From Mus musculus (Eukaryota; Chordata; Mammalia; Rodentia; Muridae): DNA of 64,000 nt. This document shows positions 11,106 through 22,739 of the stretch, in pieces; the stretch's first letter is position 1; each line of letters opens with the position of its first letter. The notes under the pieces were generated by a model, which worked only from the letters and a program-made list of their open reading frames with translations, was not told the DNA's origin and made no database searches. The position numbers and the translations under genes were made by a program. Where the stretch lies: positions 8,711,001 through 8,775,000 of the forward strand of contig NC_000071.6 in assembly GCF_000001635.26 (NCBI RefSeq), read 5' to 3'.

Positions 11106-12158
11106 TAAAAGATTTTACTAATAAGATCCATTATTATGCTGTATGTGCATTTTAATCAAGATTTTTTTTGTTTTTAAATCGTTTATTATTCTGCCCTAAC
11201 TAGAGTTAACTATCTGCTGGTTTATCTTTTCTCTTCTGATATTAATAAATTTTTTACACTTTAATATTTCCAAACTTGAGCTTTTTCTTTTTCTATCCCC
11301 AGCAGGCTTACCCCATACCTACTCTCTCTCTCTACAGTTGTTCAGACACAAGCCTCCATGACTCCTCAGTTTGTTTAATGTTGCATCAGCCTCCTAGCTA
11401 GATTCAGTTTCTTCATCCACACCCCAATCCAGAGAGCCTGGATCCTTCAGGGGAAAGTCTATATACAGTCTTTACAGATGCCAAAGGCCATGCATGGGAA
11501 ACCTCCCCCACCCACATCACAGAGGTCATCTTCAGGACACTGTGGGAAACTGCGTTAAAGTTGAGGAGGAAAGGCTCAGGGGAATCCCAGTATGACAAAT
11601 TAGCCTTCCTACAGGGTGAAAAGCTTTTTAACTTCTGCGAGAGCAGATCAAGTTTGTGTTTTAAGGCCCTTTTCAGGCATGGTATCTTTCTCCTCTTAGG
11701 TGCTTTCCTTCATTTTCCTTCCTTCATTTTGGTTTCTGCTCATATGCTGCCTTGAAAGGACTCCCTGTCTCTTCTCTACTCTGTACAACAACACCTTTCC
11801 CAGCATCCTAGCCTTCTCACCCTGCTCGTTCCCCCCTTCCCCCCACCATCACATCATTACTGTCTGATCTGGTGTGTGCTCACTTCCCTGTGCCTTCTGG
11901 CTCTAGAAGGAAGTCTTGAAGACACCAGCAACTTCGTTGTCAGTGTTCCCTGCTCAACACCTAGAGTCATGCTTTAAACAAAGTTGAGATGAAGACAGAG
12001 GATATCATCTGCTTTTGTTTGTGTTTTAAGTCCCCTTCCTGTCTGAAAGCTAAATGCGGAGGATGTGAGTGCTAAACAAAAGAGTCTCTGCCACCTTCCT
12101 ACTGGAGCTAAGGTCTCATGACTAGGACTTTAAGATAACAAATCCTTTTGTGCCACAG
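11106..12158 (+). other. Intron, nothing recognised
   Basis: AT-rich to mixed intron. Open frames at 11413-11755 are short and lack known motifs. Confidence 0.5.
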
Positions 12159-12242
12159 GATGTGAGCTGGTTTGATGACCCTAAAAACACCACCGGAGCA
12201 CTGACCACCAGGCTCGCCAACGATGCTGCTCAAGTGAAAGGG
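12159..12242 (+). CDS. Abcb1a: Abcb1a exon: intracellular coupling helix region (residues ~796-823)
   Basis: 84 nt, phase 0, acceptor gccacag, donor gtatgt. It encodes DVSWFDDPKNTTGALTTRLA and NDAAQVKG, a highly conserved ABCB intracellular-loop block. In the family the coupling helix sits around the FDD motif and docks in the NBD of the opposite half. Confidence 0.95.
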
Positions 12243-12364
12243 GTATGTGCTTCCTTTTCTGTGGCTGTTCATATCCATTCTGTTTTAGGCTTAGCGTACA
12301 ACTGACTTCCTGATAACTTGTGTTAATGGTCACTATTTTGAAGAGACTGTAACTAGCTGTCTGT

Positions 12365-12722
12365 GTTAATTATTTTTCTATTGCTGTGGTAAAACACCAT
12401 GACCAAAAGCAACTTATAAAAGGAAGAGGTAATTTGGATTTAAAGTTCCAGAGGGAAAAGAGTAAACCATGACAGAGAGGTGTGGCAGTAGGAACAGGAA
12501 CCTGAGACATCACATCTTCAACAGCAGGCACAATGCAAAGAAAGAGTACTGGAAGCCAGAGGAGGATTTAAACTCTCAAGGCCCACTCCAGTGACATACT
12601 TCCTCCAGCAAGGCTGTACCTCCTGAGACCTCTCTGAGCAGTGTCACCAGCTGGGACCAATGGCCCAAATGCCTGAGCCTTTGGGGGACATTTCCCATTC
12701 ACATCACCACATTCTCCTCCAC
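12365..12722. repeat. Rodent interspersed repeat (family not named)
   Basis: ctattgctgtggtaaaacac, caaaagcaacttataaaagg, then gtgacatacttcctccagca and ending catttcccattcacatcacc. I recognise this as a common dispersed rodent repeat, related in style to the copies at 16768, 20605 and 62385, but cannot name the family with certainty. Confidence 0.6.
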
Positions 12723-15700
12723 AAACGTATTGAATTCTTTACAGCAAATATGTTAAAATTCAAAGATTGTATATCATATAACATATAGATAGTTATAAAT
12801 TTCCTTGTGTTTGCTATGCCAGCCATCACATGAGGAAGACTGATATGAAAGAATAGTTACTCAGGAAATGATGTGCCCTTGGCGTGGCCACCAGAATCAC
12901 CCTGTTTTCCATGTTCAGTTAATATTTATAATTGATGTTAGGAGAAAAAAGGATACCGTAGTTGTTACCTAAAACTTAATGGACATTATAGTTCAGTAAG
13001 AAACAAAGAAAATGTTCTTAAAATTACACTGAAAAGAATGAAAAGCACTTTAAAACTGTAGCTCAGGTAGAAAGACACATTGCTAAACTATAAAACCGAA
13101 AATATGCTGTTACCTGAATCCCCAGTTGATATAGACAGTCGAATTATTAGACTTTGACTTTTTAGATGAAGTGACGGTTTCTTCTTCAGCCTTCTTTATG
13201 GCAAAAGTCTACAACATGATGCTGAACTTGAATGGCACATGGTCTCTTCTGTGTGATTCTGTCTTGAGTTCTGCCTTCCTTATGCTTCAGTCTTCCTAAA
13301 AGGTGGTAATGTACATCCTCCACTGTTTAGTAAATGGGACCTGTGATAAGTATAGTTACAGATTTGAATGTACACAGAACTTAGAAACTGCAGCATAATT
13401 CTTATGAGTTCCTCTTTCATGTGGTTCTCTGCTTAAAGCAAGCATATAACAAGACCCATGATACAGGTGCGAGCATATAAAACTGAAGAGAGCAAAAATG
13501 GACACTGAATAAAGTAATTTTTAACTTACTCAGACAGACAATTGTTTTGCTCTTGTAAAATCTACACAACAGGTCATATTGTCAAAAGGTAACTAGGTGG
13601 GGGTTGGAGGGAGGTGGTAGGACCAAAGGTTGCCTTGTTTATGGAAGCAAAGCTCCTATTATGTGATATAAGCAAGAGGACTGAAGTATGCCTCAACAGA
13701 AGTGTTCTAATCAGAACAAGTATAAAGGACCTGAGGCTAGGCCATGCATATATCTCATAGCAAAGAGGATAAAAACACTAGATGAAGTGATGAAAGGATG
13801 TCATATTTTGTGGTCAGCATCACATTAGGAATTGGATAGGAACTCACTGATAGGTTTTTTAAATGGGAGTTACGGGGCTCTTATGTGAATAACAGCTGAG
13901 GAGTAAAGTTGAGGTAGGAAATCTATTACAATAGTCTAGGAGAGGTCTCCTAGAGGGGTCACACTGAAAGCAACAAAACATACTGATTCCGGATATACTT
14001 TAAAGATATATCCACTAATTTGATGATGATTTAGATGGTGGATTTGAGAGGTAAGACTGTTGAGTATAATGTTTGGCCTATACAAATTGAAAAAAATGGA
14101 GTTGTTCTTTAATGAAATTGTAATCCTATTGTAGGATGAGGCTTGGAGAAGAATCGAGAGCTCTGTGTGTGAGTTAATTAGTCATGATACTCACATTACA
14201 TGACCAGCTGGACATGTGATAATAGAGAGAATTGGGGGTTCGAGACATAGAAGAGTGGTGTCCTGGAAGTAAAACTGAGTGTTCTAAGAGAAGAGATAGT
14301 TGGACATGTGCCCTGTGCACTAATGCTTGTCCCATGGACTGTCAAGTGTGGTGGGAAAGAAAGCCTGATGGGTGTGGTCTTCAGAGACAGGGGAAAAGAG
14401 AAAGACCACAGATGAAGACATCATTGAAAGGCTTTTTGCAAAAATAGAAAAGAGCCAAACATCAAGGAATTTATCATCTCTAGAACTATCTTAATGATAT
14501 TTTGTGGTCCAAAACAAGACCTCCATATGCCTAAAAGCTTACAAGCCAGGGCCCTGGCTCTGCTGTATCCATAGGAGGTGTGCTGAGTGCTTCTGTCCCT
14601 CAGTGGCTTCTGTGTAGGATTGTAGATGCTGACAAAAGGAACATTCCTGTGAGGTAGCATCCCTCTAAGCTACTTACTCTCACTTTCACACGAAATGTGC
14701 ATACAGAGAGCTGGCTTTCCACACCCCTGTACCCTTCAACTATGCTAGGTGCCCAGTTTAGCAGAGTCACTTCATTGTAAGTTTGGTGATTACACCAAAA
14801 GCAACAGCTACACTGTAGTATTCGTCCTATCGCTTCCAGCCCTGTTTCAGTTCCCTACTTATACTCAACATGTTTAAAGGCTTCTGGGAGGTATAGTGCT
14901 TTTTCTTACTAAGTCCCAGTCTACCAGTTATATTAGATATCTATTAAATTATGTGAGAAGCTTCGGTGGTGCAAGGATTCAGAATGGAGAAGACACTTTG
15001 GTTAGTAATCAATAAATCCGCTCAGTTTTGGAGTTGGGAGAGATTTGTCAGAAGTGACAGAGATGGTAACTGGTCAGCCTAGAGTACACATTGTAATCTT
15101 TAATGAGACCAGCCAGTCTTGCTCAAGTGAAAAAAATAGGACTGGTAAAGGATGTGTGCTATTTGCAGAGAAGTTAGGTCTGGAGGCCAGGATAGGGATG
15201 CTAGATTGTATGAGGTATCAGAGTAACCAAGTAATGATGTGGACTGCTCTGCTTGGTGTGCTACACTGACTAGATTAACTGCTGGTTTCGAGTTAGGAAT
15301 CATTGCAAAGGAGTGAGAGCAATGTGTCATGAATCCTTCAGAATTTTATCCAAAGCCTCTGCTTACTGTAAACCATATTCCAAAACTTCTGAATCTGCAT
15401 TTTTCCAAGAAAATAAGTGTTTCAAATAGGCCCAGGTATATTGACACCTATCTTCCTTAAATTGTAAGCAGTTTCATGGCTAGATGACCACCATCCTCAA
15501 TTTAATATAATTGTCTGATCCTTACATTCTGATTTGCTTTGGTGCATGGGTTTTTGGTGTTGAAAGATTATGGAAATACAAACTTGCACTTTGGGTTATT
15601 ATTCTACACTTGTAAATCATGGGAAATCTTTGTTTTAGAAACCAAAAGCTTTGTATAAAGGCATCTTTCCTTTTACTTCATAGGTGAGAAGCTTTTTGTG

Positions 15701-15772
15701 AAAATTAGTTATTATTCTTAAATATATACTTAAACATATTTTAGACTATAAACCATGTCTCTTCTTTTTCAG
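12723..15772 (+). other. Large intron section, nothing recognised
   Basis: About 3 kb of AT-rich intron. I saw no full SINE, L1, LTR or conserved coding signal; small open frames (14232-14447, 15045-15269) show no family features. Confidence 0.5.
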
Positions 15773-15976
15773 GCTACAGGGTCTAGGCTTGCTGTGATTT
15801 TCCAGAACATAGCAAATCTTGGGACAGGAATCATCATATCCCTAATCTATGGCTGGCAACTAACACTTTTACTCTTAGCAATTGTACCCATCATTGCGAT
15901 AGCAGGAGTGGTTGAAATGAAAATGTTGTCTGGACAAGCACTGAAAGATAAGAAGGAACTAGAAGGTTCTGGAAAG
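15773..15976 (+). CDS. Abcb1a: Abcb1a exon: TM9 and TM10 (residues ~824-891)
   Basis: 204 nt, phase 0, acceptor tttcag after a pyrimidine tract, donor gtgagt. It encodes TM9 (around VIFQNIANLGTGIIISLIYG), a very short outer turn at WQ, and TM10 (LTLLLLAIVPIIAIAGVVEM), then the start of the next cytoplasmic loop (SGQALKDKKELEGSGK). Confidence 0.95.
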
Positions 15977-16069
15977 GTGAGTTGAACTAAATATGACTGG
16001 TCACTAAGTAAAAGGACAGTCTTTCCAGTTATGCTTTCTTACTCTCTTTTACTATGTCCTGGCAATGCT

Positions 16070-16380
16070 GGTGTGTGTGTTTGTGTGTGTGTGTTCCTTC
16101 GGGTGTACACGTATGTATGTGCAAGTGCACATGCATGCTGTGTGGAGGTCAGAATACACCCTGGGCGATATTTCTCAGGTATAGTCCAGTATGCCTCTTG
16201 AGATATGGCTGTTCTCTGTTTGAGATATGACCTCTCCACCCATCCCTGTACCTTCAGAACTAGGATTACAGGCACATGCCACCAAGCGTAGCTGAGATGT
16301 TTTTCCCTGAATACTAGAGGTCAAACTTGGGTCCTTGTGCTTGCAAGGCAAATCCTTTACCAACAGAGTCATCTCCTCAA
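16070..16380 (-). repeat. RSINE1/B4-type SINE
   Basis: The TG-rich left side, gcatgctgtgtggaggtcag, actaggattacaggcacatg, and gtccttgtgcttgcaaggca before accaacagagtcatctcctc follow the reverse complement of RSINE1/B4. Confidence 0.7.
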
Positions 16381-16395
16381 TCTACAGGAATTTTG

Positions 16396-16563
16396 TTTGG
16401 TTTTGTTTATTTGTTTGTTTGTTTTTTGTTTTTTGAGACAAATATGGCCTTGACTGTCCTGAAACTGACTCTGTAAACCAGGTTGGCCTTGAACTGAGAG
16501 ATACTCCTGCCTCTGCCTCTCTTGTGCTGGGATTAAAGTCATGTGCCACCACTGCCTGGCTAC
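16396..16563 (-). repeat. B1 SINE
   Basis: A T-rich tail, then ttgagacaaatatggccttg, aaaccaggttggccttgaac, and gctgggattaaagtcatgtg: the reverse complement of B1 (7SL-derived). Confidence 0.85.
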
Positions 16564-16767
16564 TATAATAATATTTTAATAGCCACCATTTGGGCAACAT
16601 TTATTATGCTTATCTCAAGATTAGAATTTGAAATGGAAACATAACCTTAGTTTCAAATACCGACACCTGCTTCTCAGGGCTTTGTTTCAGGCCACTGCCG
16701 TCGGAATCCTCTCTTCTCATCCAGCCCTCTTCTTCTTTTCTCTTTTCCTCTTTCCTCCCCCTGTTTT

Positions 16768-17135
16768 AATAATGGTTTCTGTGCTTCGATGAAACACTCA
16801 TGAACAAAGCAATGTGGGGAGGAAAGGGTTTATGTCACTCAGTGAAGACGGGAAGGACCCCAGAGGCAGGAGCTGATGCAGAGACCACAGCTGGAGCAAC
16901 TTACTGGCTTGCTTCCTATGGTTTGCTCAGTCAGCCTGCTTTCTTGTAGAACTACCAGCCCAGATGTAGCCCCACCCACAATGGGCTGGGCTCTCCCCTA
17001 TCAGTCACTAATTAAGAAAATGCCCTACAGGCTTGTCTGCAGCTGTATCTTATGGAAGCATTTTCTTTATCGTGGCTCTCTCTGCTCTAATGACTCTAGT
17101 TTACACCAAATTGACATAAAACTAGCCAGTACACT
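16768..17135. repeat. Rodent interspersed repeat, same family as 20605-21003
   Basis: It shares ggggaggaaagggtttat, caggagctgatgcagag, actggcttgcttcc, and the end ttgacataaaactagccagt with the copy at 20.6 kb; this copy is the more diverged. A C/T-rich run follows at 17158-17210. Confidence 0.8.
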
Positions 17136-17559
17136 CTCCCTACCTGCTGTTCTCGCTGTTTTCCTTTTTCTTTTCTTTTCTTTTTTTTCTTTTCTTTTCT
17201 TTTTTTTCAAGCAAGCTTAAAGCCACCCTTGGATTCAGGAAAGTGGTCCCATTTTATTATGAATAATTGGGGAGATTCAAAGTGGAAAAAAATCCCAAGT
17301 ATATTTGTCTTCTCCATTTTGGATTACATAATCTAGTCTGGATTACTCTGGTGCCTCATGCCATTTTACATCACTACTCCAGCCCCCTGGAGCTCTCCTT
17401 TTCCCCTTCATTATCTCCCCTTCCTCCCACATCTGTTCCCCCCGCCCCCCCTCTGTTCTGCATGCCCAGCTATTTATTTATTTATTTATTTAGCCACAGC
17501 TCAACATTGTGTGGCATTTACTTGGTTTCCTGGAAAGTGTTTTACTAGTTACACTAACT
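17136..17559 (+). other. Intron with polypyrimidine run and (ATTT)n
   Basis: CTTTT-rich run 17158-17210, C-rich stretch 17385-17460 and (ATTT)n at 17471-17495. No gene. Confidence 0.6.
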
Positions 17560-17710
17560 CTGTCAGGTATGCTCTGTTATTATTTCATGCTTCAGGTGAG
17601 GCTGAGGGACACAGGCTATGCCTCACTACTATAAAGCCCACCACTGCTGGAGCCAGGATGCAAACTGAGGCCTTGGTCCTCCAGTTAGCTAGGAATCCAA
17701 GCTCTGTCAC
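17560..17710 (-). repeat. MIR-like SINE remnant
   Basis: gcttcaggtgaggctgaggg and gagccaggatgcaaactgag resemble the minus strand of MIR. Weak, diverged match. Confidence 0.4.
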
Positions 17711-18430
17711 AGTGGAACATCAGTTATCAGGATGATAGAAATGAGAGGTCAAAATAGGGCAGCTCATTGACATTCCAGGTACCAAGAAACAGCAGGGATC
17801 CCAGCAGGTGAGAGGGCTGTGATTTCCTGAAGACCAGGTGTCTGCGAGCCAGGCATCCCAATATGTGAAGGTTGAGGACCTTCCAAGACACTAAAGACAC
17901 TTTGTCTCTGTGTGTTCTTAGACGCGTGGCTCTATTTTCCTCTGTACTTTCAGAGAAATGCTTTGTGTGGCATTAGTGTTTCCCAGCCAAGGTCTGTGGA
18001 GTTGAACCTCTGGTGAAGAGGTCCTAGGAAACAGTCATTGGGAACTAGCTAACTCTAGGGTCTGGCCCCAACCAAGGAGTACATACTATGCCATACTTTG
18101 CAATATGCTTCGGGTTTGGGATGCTTGAGCAGATGTGAGGTCCTGCTCATTTCCTTTCTTTGTGGTGTGATGTCAGAACATGCAGATAAATGTAATCCTC
18201 ATTGTGCATCAGGATGAGGAGACTGCACTGTGGAGTGACTGTTGTCCACACCACACGCAAGCTCAGTGCCCCAAGCTCTTGCTTGTATTAGGCTGTACAT
18301 GCTCTGAACCCTGCACAAGCAAGGCACTCACTTCCTTAGAAAATGAGGAATAGGGAATATTTCTTGAAAACGTCACACTATAATTGATAGGTAGAGCTAT
18401 TTGTTTACTTGTTTGTTGTTTAGTATATGT
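17711..18430 (+). other. Intron, nothing recognised
   Basis: No repeat family or coding signal evident by eye. Confidence 0.5.
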
Positions 18431-18765
18431 TGTATACACATTTGTACTCACTCACCGTAGTATGCATGCCTATGTGCATACCAGTTGAAGCCACAGGATG
18501 ACGTCTGGCAGTCTGCCCTATCACTCTCCTCCTTGTCTTTGATACAAAGTTCGTCTTTATCTTTAACTGGACCTCGTTTGTCATTTTTGCTAAGCTGATT
18601 GGCCAGTGAACTCCTGGGGCCACCCTTTGTTGTCCCCCAGTAGGGTTGCAGGCATGAATGACCACGTCTGCCTTTTTTATGTGTGAGATGGCAATTCAAG
18701 CTCAGGTATGTATGCCTATAAAGCAAACACTGAGCTGTGTCCCTAGGTCTGGCTATCATTTTTAT
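18431..18765 (-). repeat. RSINE1/B4-type SINE
   Basis: ccacaggatgacgtctggca, gctgattggccagtgaactc, ccagtagggttgcaggcatg, in the reverse order of RSINE1/B4. Diverged. Confidence 0.6.
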
Positions 18766-19596
18766 AATATTCTTACTGATTTAGACAATTTCTTCTGTTT
18801 GTTGAACCTGTTATAATTAAAAATGTTTCTAATGTGTATAAATGACATTGTCTTTGGGGAGTTTCATTAAAGGTGACTATTTCCTCCAACTTCTTAACAT
18901 CCACACTTTGCAAAAGTCAGTGCATATTATTTTTGAAATGTGCAGAGTTTATAAAATATTTTTTCCTAATTACTTTCTTGGTGGCTCTACATCAGAGAAA
19001 ACTAGTTTTCATTTTTAAAATAAGTGTCTAAAGAAATGTGTTCATTTTTTTTCTTCTAGTAGTTTTTTTTTAAAACTGGTCTTCAAAACTGACTTAATTT
19101 ACTATGAAATATTTGTTGTTATCGTTGAAGTAAGTTAATGTCTGTAAAATTCAGTGAGGCCTAAATGAGATTCCACAAATATGGCTTTTAAGTAGCAAAT
19201 TGCACTAGGTTACTAGAATGTGTCTGTAATGGAACCTTTTTTTTTTTAAAATCAGTGAAGCCACCACAAAGAGACACAGTATATTAACCAGGATCTTAGC
19301 TTTTGTTTCTAGAGACATATAATTTTAAAAGGACTTTAGAGACATTCTGGTCCATATTCCCCCTTTCAACTAACAAGAAGGCATGGTGTTTAAGTTCCAT
19401 GGCTGGTACAGGCAGAAATCCTTTTGTGTGTCCTAAATGTTCTTGATGCTCTCTGCATTCCTTTACAAATGATGCAACAGGTAGTGATGGAATATTGCCT
19501 AACTAAATTAGCTTGGTGGCAGGGAGTTCACAACTAAATATCTAGAAAGCTCTTGAAAGAAATTGATATATCATGTTCATTAAAAGATAATACAAT
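18766..19596 (+). other. AT-rich intron, nothing recognised
   Basis: AT-rich with several T runs. No repeat boundary could be set. Confidence 0.5.
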
Positions 19597-20160
19597 CAAT
19601 GTTGGTGCATGATTTTAATCCCGGCACTTGGCAGAGGCAGAGGCAGAGGCAGAGGCCAGAGGTGAGATGGGCAGAGAGGCAGAGAGAGAGGCAGAGAGAG
19701 GAGCAGAGAGAGAGGGGCAGAGAGAGAGAGGCAGAGAGAGAGAGGCAGAGAGAGAGAGAGGCAGAGAGAGAGGCAGAGAGAGAGGCAGAGATGCAGAGAG
19801 GCAGAGAGGAGGCAGAGAGGAGGCAGAGAGAGAGGCAGAGAGGCAGAGGAGAGGCAGAGAGGCAGAGAGAGAGGCAGAAAGAGAGGCAGAGAGGCAGAGA
19901 GGCAGAGAGGAGGCAGAGAGGGGCAGAGAGGGGCAGAGAGGGGCAGAGAGGGGCAGAGAGGCAGAGAGGCAGAGAGGCAGAGAGGCAGAGGCAGAGGCAG
20001 AGGCAGAGGCAGAGGCAGAGGCAGAGGCAGAGGCAGGCAAATCTCTGAGCTTGCGGCCAGCCTGGGATACAGAGTGAGTTCCAGGACAGCCAGAGCTACA
20101 CAGAGAAACCCTGTCTTAGAAAATAAGACAAAAACAAAAACAAAACAAAACAAAACAAAA
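19597..20160 (+). repeat. B1 SINE with a ~400-bp internal (GGCAGA)n/(GAGA)n expansion
   Basis: The left side is a B1 head (gttggtgcatgattttaatcccggcacttgg). The right side is its normal continuation (ggccagcctgggatacagag, then cagagaaaccctgtcttaga and an AAAAC-rich tail). Between them, at about 19631-20037, the few-base gaggcagaggcagg motif of B1 has grown to about 400 nt of GGCAGA, GAGAGAGGCA, GGGGCAGAGA and AGGAGGCAGA variants. The long open frames on both strands here are low-complexity and not genes. Confidence 0.92.
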
Positions 20161-20604
20161 GACAATGTATTCATCAAGAGGCAATTTATTCCCCTTGACC
20201 TCTTAGTCTCATTATTAAGAATGTTTTCTAAGAAAATCATTCACTATGAGTAAATGTTTATGTATAAAGCTATATTTATTACAATGTTATTTGTAGTAAA
20301 AGAATTGAAGCCTTTGTTAGTAATACCTACCTGGCCACAACGTTAAGTAGTTCATTAAAAACTCCTTATTAATATATCCTAAGTGAGTTTGAAAAATACT
20401 GTTGAAATTGGTTAGGCAAAATATATAATTCAGTCTCTGTTTTAAGATGTGTATGTTTAGAAAAATATATAAACTACTTTGTAAAATACACTTGTATATA
20501 ATTATTGATCATCTTCATTACTCTTTGAGCATCTTTCAAACTTTATTGAGTTATCATGAATGACAATTAACAGAGAATAAGGGATAAGTATAATGAAAGT
20601 TACT

Positions 20605-21003
20605 GTCTTAGTCAGTGTTTCTATTCCTGCACAAACATCATGACCAAGAAGCAAGCTGGGGAGGAAAGGGTTTATTCGGCTTACACTTCCACATTGCTGT
20701 TCATCACCAAGGAAGTCAGGACTGGAACTCAAGCAAGTCAGAAAGCAGGAGCTGATGCAGAGCCATGGAGGGATGTTCCTTACTGGCTTGCCTCCCCTGG
20801 CTTGCTCAGCCTGCTCTCTTATAGAACCAAGACTACCAGCCCAGAGATGGTCCCACCCACAAGGGGCCTTTCTCCCTTGATCACTAATTGAGAAAATGCC
20901 CCACAGCTGGATCTCATGGAGTCATTTCCTCAACTGAAACTCCTCTCTCTGTGACAACTCCAGCCTGTGTCAAGTTGACACACAAAACGAGCCAGTACAG
21001 TTA
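20605..21003. repeat. Rodent interspersed repeat, near-complete copy
   Basis: From gtcttagtcagtgtttctat to gtcaagttgacacacaaaac and gagccagtacag. It is highly similar in order to 16768-17135. I know this as a very common mouse repeat but cannot name its family securely. Confidence 0.75.
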
Positions 21004-21291
21004 GTGAAATATCACCTTCACAGAAGACAGACTTCTGTGAAAGATATGGTGGCTAAAAGTCCATCATGACTTTGTGTCCCAGCTTCTCTTTCTGTCTAGA
21101 ATGCAAGACAAAATTAATTAAATTAAAATTCAGTTTCATAACTCACCACTCTTCTTCATACAGAAGATAGCTATCAATAAGGCTAAAGGATACATGAGCA
21201 GTAAGTTATAATAGGTTAATGCTACTAATTGCAGAATTCAAGTTAGTTTCTGCGTTTGACTTTTCTCCTGACAATGGACTGTCTTTTACAG

Positions 21292-21392
21292 ATTGCTACG
21301 GAAGCAATTGAAAACTTCCGCACTGTTGTCTCTTTGACTCGGGAGCAGAAGTTTGAAACCATGTATGCCCAGAGCTTGCAGATACCATACAG
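21292..21392 (+). CDS. Abcb1a: Abcb1a exon: intracellular loop 4 (residues ~892-925)
   Basis: 101 nt, acceptor ttttacag, donor gtaaga. It starts in phase 0 and leaves a split Arg codon (AG|A). It encodes IATEAIENFRTVVSLTREQK and the following residues, the second coupling-helix loop of TMD2. This is the first exon of the window whose length is not a multiple of three, so skipping it would break the frame. Confidence 0.95.
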
Positions 21393-22349
21393 GTAAGATG
21401 CCTTAAAGAGTGGGCCAGGGCTCTAAGGAGATTTCCAAGCAGGACTTCAGTTTTCCGGATTGCTTTTGCCAAAGGCAGAGTGCACACGAAGAAAGTACTA
21501 GAAGGAACACTAGAGATTACCAAGAGATAAATGAAGAGACCTGAGTTTAGTCAGAAGCATCTGTGACTTAAATGCATGAAGGCTGGGGACACATGGGGAG
21601 GGGAGGGAAGAGAACAACTGTTAATGCCTCTGGTATCCAGTTGGGATAATGACTCTGCTATTTGCTGTATTGGACATTACTGTTCTCTATGGAACATGAA
21701 ATTAGAGGCATTGTGTGATACAGGAAGGTCTCCTGAGGATATTTTTAGTTCCTTTCTTTCCTGGGTAGACCTTTTCTTCTCCCTTCACCCCAGCAGTATC
21801 CATGAGGGCTCCAAAGGGTGACCAGGAAATTAACAAGGTCAACCATGAGTCCCAGTTTCTCCACTAGGACAAGGGAAGAACTGGACCTTACTAAAGTGTC
21901 TCCAAGCTCCTTTGTCACAGTCATGGCAGGCCCCCCTTTCTGGGAAAAGTTTCTAAGTGGCAAAGACATGAACAAAGGTGATGTGTTTAAACAGGAGTAG
22001 GAAGGTCAAAAGTCTGTCCCTGTCCCCACCCTGTCTCTGCCTACACCTCCACACCCAAGACCCTTGTGGTTCAGAAATTCCTGGAATGCTAATCCTTTGT
22101 AGAGCCTTCCCTGGCTCCAGACAGGCAAGTGCTTCTTTCTTCCCACAGCACAGTCCTCAGGAACTCCCTCCACTGCACTGATCACATGCAGCTCCCCTAG
22201 GTCCTCACATCAAGGACATGCCCGCTGCCCTGTCACCCACAGCTTGAGTGTGCTGGGTAGATGTGTTGGGAGGTGTCCTACTCTACAGATCACCAGTGTT
22301 GTGTGTCCCACAGTGTGGAAAAGGGAATGTAAAACAGGCTCTTCTCAGG
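21393..22349 (+). other. Intron, nothing recognised
   Basis: Mixed-composition intron; small open frames without features. Confidence 0.5.
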
Positions 22350-22495
22350 GTTCCAGGCCAGTTATCTTCCATCAACCCACTGAGATGTAATCCTACATTA
22401 AAGATGAAGACAGCACTGAGTCTCAGAGACGAGGCAGTTTCCTAAATTCACACAGCTAATCCAAAGGGGATCCACCAGCTGAGTTCCTTAGAACT
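22350..22495 (-). repeat. MIR-like SINE remnant
   Basis: actgagtctcagagacgagg followed by tttcctaaattcacacagct resembles the minus strand of MIR; only about 100 nt upstream of the TM11 exon. Confidence 0.5.
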
Positions 22496-22598
22496 GGAGT
22501 GCACGGTATCTGTCACGCCTGCGTGCCTCACTGACAAGCCACAGCAAGCTGCTTGAATGACTGAGCGATGGACTGAATCTGCACTGTCTTCTTTCCAG

Positions 22599-22739
22599 AA
22601 ATGCGATGAAGAAAGCACACGTGTTTGGGATCACGTTCTCCTTCACCCAGGCCATGATGTATTTTTCTTATGCTGCTTGTTTCCGGTTCGGTGCCTACTT
22701 GGTGACACAACAACTCATGACTTTTGAAAATGTTCTGTT
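22599..22739 (+). CDS. Abcb1a: Abcb1a exon: TM11 (residues ~925-972)
   Basis: 141 nt, acceptor ctttccag, donor gtaagt taken as GTT|GTAAGT. It encodes NAMKKAHVFGITFSFTQAMM and the TM11 stretch YFSYAACFRFGAYLV. The donor was placed one base before the visible TTG codon because only that gives a GT donor and the correct Leu-Val-Phe join to the next exon. Confidence 0.94.

Noticed and set aside
19596..20240. 214-codon minus frame and 149-codon plus frames rich in Arg/Glu/Ala or Ser/Leu/Pro
   Set aside because: Both strands are open because the sequence is a short tandem repeat inside a B1 SINE.
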